DNA of 7,204 nucleotides from Litorivivens sp041625575 (GTDB taxonomy: Bacteria > Pseudomonadota > Gammaproteobacteria > Pseudomonadales > Spongiibacteraceae). Under the pieces are notes generated by a model. The model was given only the letters and a program-made list of their open reading frames with translations, was not told the origin of the DNA and made no database searches. A program made the position numbers and the translations under genes. The stretch is from contig JBFJTG010000149.1 in NCBI GenBank assembly GCA_041625575.1, forward strand, positions 1-7,204, in the 5' to 3' direction. Within the stretch, counting starts at the first letter, position 1, and the number at the start of each line of letters is the position of its first letter. Below are positions 6,147-7,204 of this stretch, one piece after another.

Positions 6147-7204
6147 ATGAGCAAAGCCGTTTTTATACTGGGGCACTCGCAAACAGATTTCGCCCGTCAC
6201 TGGGGGCGAGAAGGCGCAGGTCTATTTGAAATCATGGGCGAGGCTGTTGGCAGTGTTCTGGACGCCAGCGCAATTCCTGCTACGGCGATTGAGGCCGCCC
6301 ACGTCGGCAACTTTATGGGCGAACTTACCAACGGCCAGGGCCAACTCGGCGGCGTATTGGCCGCGGTTGATCCGGCATTTCACGGCTTGCCCATTTCCCG
6401 CCACGAAGCCGCCTGTGCCTCGGGCAGCATGGCTGTGCTTGCCGCCATGGCCGACATTGAATCTGGCCGCTACGACTGCGTATTGGTTGTTGGTGTGGAA
6501 CAGGAACGCCACCTCGGCGGTGAAATTGCGGCGCGTCATATGGGCAGCGCCTCGTGGGCTGTGGAAGAATCAGAAGCCGCTAAGTTCTGCTGGCCCTGGA
6601 TGTTCGATGGCTTGGCAGCAGAATATGAGCGGCGCTACGGACTCAATGAAGCCGCGATGCGCGAGATCGGCAAGATCAACTTTACCAATGCCAAGGACAA
6701 CCCGCTTGCCCAAACCCGCGACTGGCAATTTCCCGAAGACAGCTTTGTGGCCAACGATGAGCGCAACCCACCGGTAGAAGGTCGATTGCGTCGCAACGAC
6801 TGCGCAGGTTTTACCGATGGCGCCGCTGCCGTCATTCTGGTGAGCGAATCCGCAGCGCGAAAGTTTGGTGCCAAAACTGAATCCTTGCCGCAAATACTCG
6901 GCTGGGGCCACACTACCGGCACCATGCGCCAACGCGACAAACTCGCCTTAAGCAAAAACGAGGCACTGATATTTCCGCACGTGAGCAAAGCGATACAGGA
7001 CGCACAGCGCCGCGCCGCTCTGAACAGCACGGCCGATGTGGATGTCATCGAAACGCACGACTGCTTTACGATTACCGAGTATATGGCGATAGATCACTTC
7101 GGCATTACCCCGCCCGGTCAAAGCTGGCAGGCTATTGAGGACGGTCGCATTACTCGCAGCGGCAGCATCCCGATTAATCCGGGCGGCGGTTTGATGGGTC
7201 AAGG
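6147..7204 (+). CDS. SCP-x-like thiolase / acetyl-CoA acetyltransferase, partial (3' end missing)
   Basis: From the ATG at 6147 the frame stays open for 352 codons to the window edge. GGAG (6138-6141) lies 5 nt upstream. The N-terminus MSKAVFILGHSQTDFARHW and the HVGNFMGELTNGQG stretch resemble bacterial thiolases of the sterol-carrier-protein-x / lipid-transfer type. EAACASGS contains the nucleophile C90, which carries the acyl group. VIETHDCFTITEYMAID (300-316) contains the HDCF signature, with H304 and C306. NPGGGLMGQG sits at the cut edge, where a conserved GHP motif normally follows. Relatives are about 400-430 aa, so some 50-80 residues are missing. The expected role is thiolytic release of acetyl- or propionyl-CoA from a 3-ketoacyl-CoA, or retro-aldol-type side-chain release as in steroid-degrading Ltp enzymes; those pair with a DUF35 protein, which could lie downstream but is not visible. 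It is cytoplasmic and co-directional with the receptor gene. Confidence 0.92.
   Translation, partial: MSKAVFILGHSQTDFARHWGREGAGLFEIMGEAVGSVLDASAIPATAIEAAHVGNFMGELTNGQGQLGGVLAAVDPAFHGLPISRHEAACASGSMAVLAAMADIESGRYDCVLVVGVEQERHLGGEIAARHMGSASWAVEESEAAKFCWPWMFDGLAAEYERRYGLNEAAMREIGKINFTNAKDNPLAQTRDWQFPEDSFVANDERNPPVEGRLRRNDCAGFTDGAAAVILVSESAARKFGAKTESLPQILGWGHTTGTMRQRDKLALSKNEALIFPHVSKAIQDAQRRAALNSTADVDVIETHDCFTITEYMAIDHFGITPPGQSWQAIEDGRITRSGSIPINPGGGLMGQ

Noticed and set aside
6222..7202. Several overlapping frames on both strands within the thiolase region
   Set aside because: They are shadows of the edge-truncated thiolase, which has the conserved EAACASGS and HDCF motifs and its own ribosome site at 6138-6141.

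Overview
The window looks like a Gram-negative, GC-moderate (mid-50s % by eye) proteobacterial chromosome, most likely an aerobic, possibly marine gammaproteobacterium; the taxon is inferred. The clearest evidence is a complete TonB-dependent outer-membrane receptor with a signal peptide and a C-terminal aromatic residue. Several catabolic families around it are common in aerobic lipid, terpenoid, steroid and aromatic degraders.

Layout: positions 1-774 hold, on the minus strand, the first 258 codons of a carotenoid-cleavage-type (RPE65 family) non-heme iron dioxygenase that runs off the left edge. Positions 775-1021 are a divergent regulatory region. It has a good sigma70-like promoter in each direction, with the two interlocked, plus helically phased direct repeats and a 16-bp perfect palindrome. 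Reading right from 1022 are four closely packed genes: an AMP-forming acyl-CoA synthetase (1022-2653); an FMN-dependent nitronate-monooxygenase-like flavoprotein (2650-3606, GTG start, 4-nt overlap with the ligase); a TonB-dependent receptor (3634-6123); and an SCP-x-like thiolase (6147 to beyond the right edge). The gaps are -4, 27 and 23 nt, with no terminator-like hairpin between genes, so this reads as one operon.

Working model (inference): the receptor imports a scarce, bulky, hydrophobic or conjugated compound. The divergent iron oxygenase splits an alkene bond in it, the resulting acid (after an aldehyde oxidation not encoded here) is activated by the CoA ligase, the flavoprotein works on the CoA thioester or a related unsaturated intermediate, and the thiolase removes a C2 or C3 unit. 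The parts belong to known families. The combination, and its interlocked promoter, is the candidate undescribed system. The substrate cannot be read from the sequence.

There is no gene-free stretch longer than 300 bases. I found no tRNA, rRNA, CRISPR array, insertion sequence, attachment site or replication origin.
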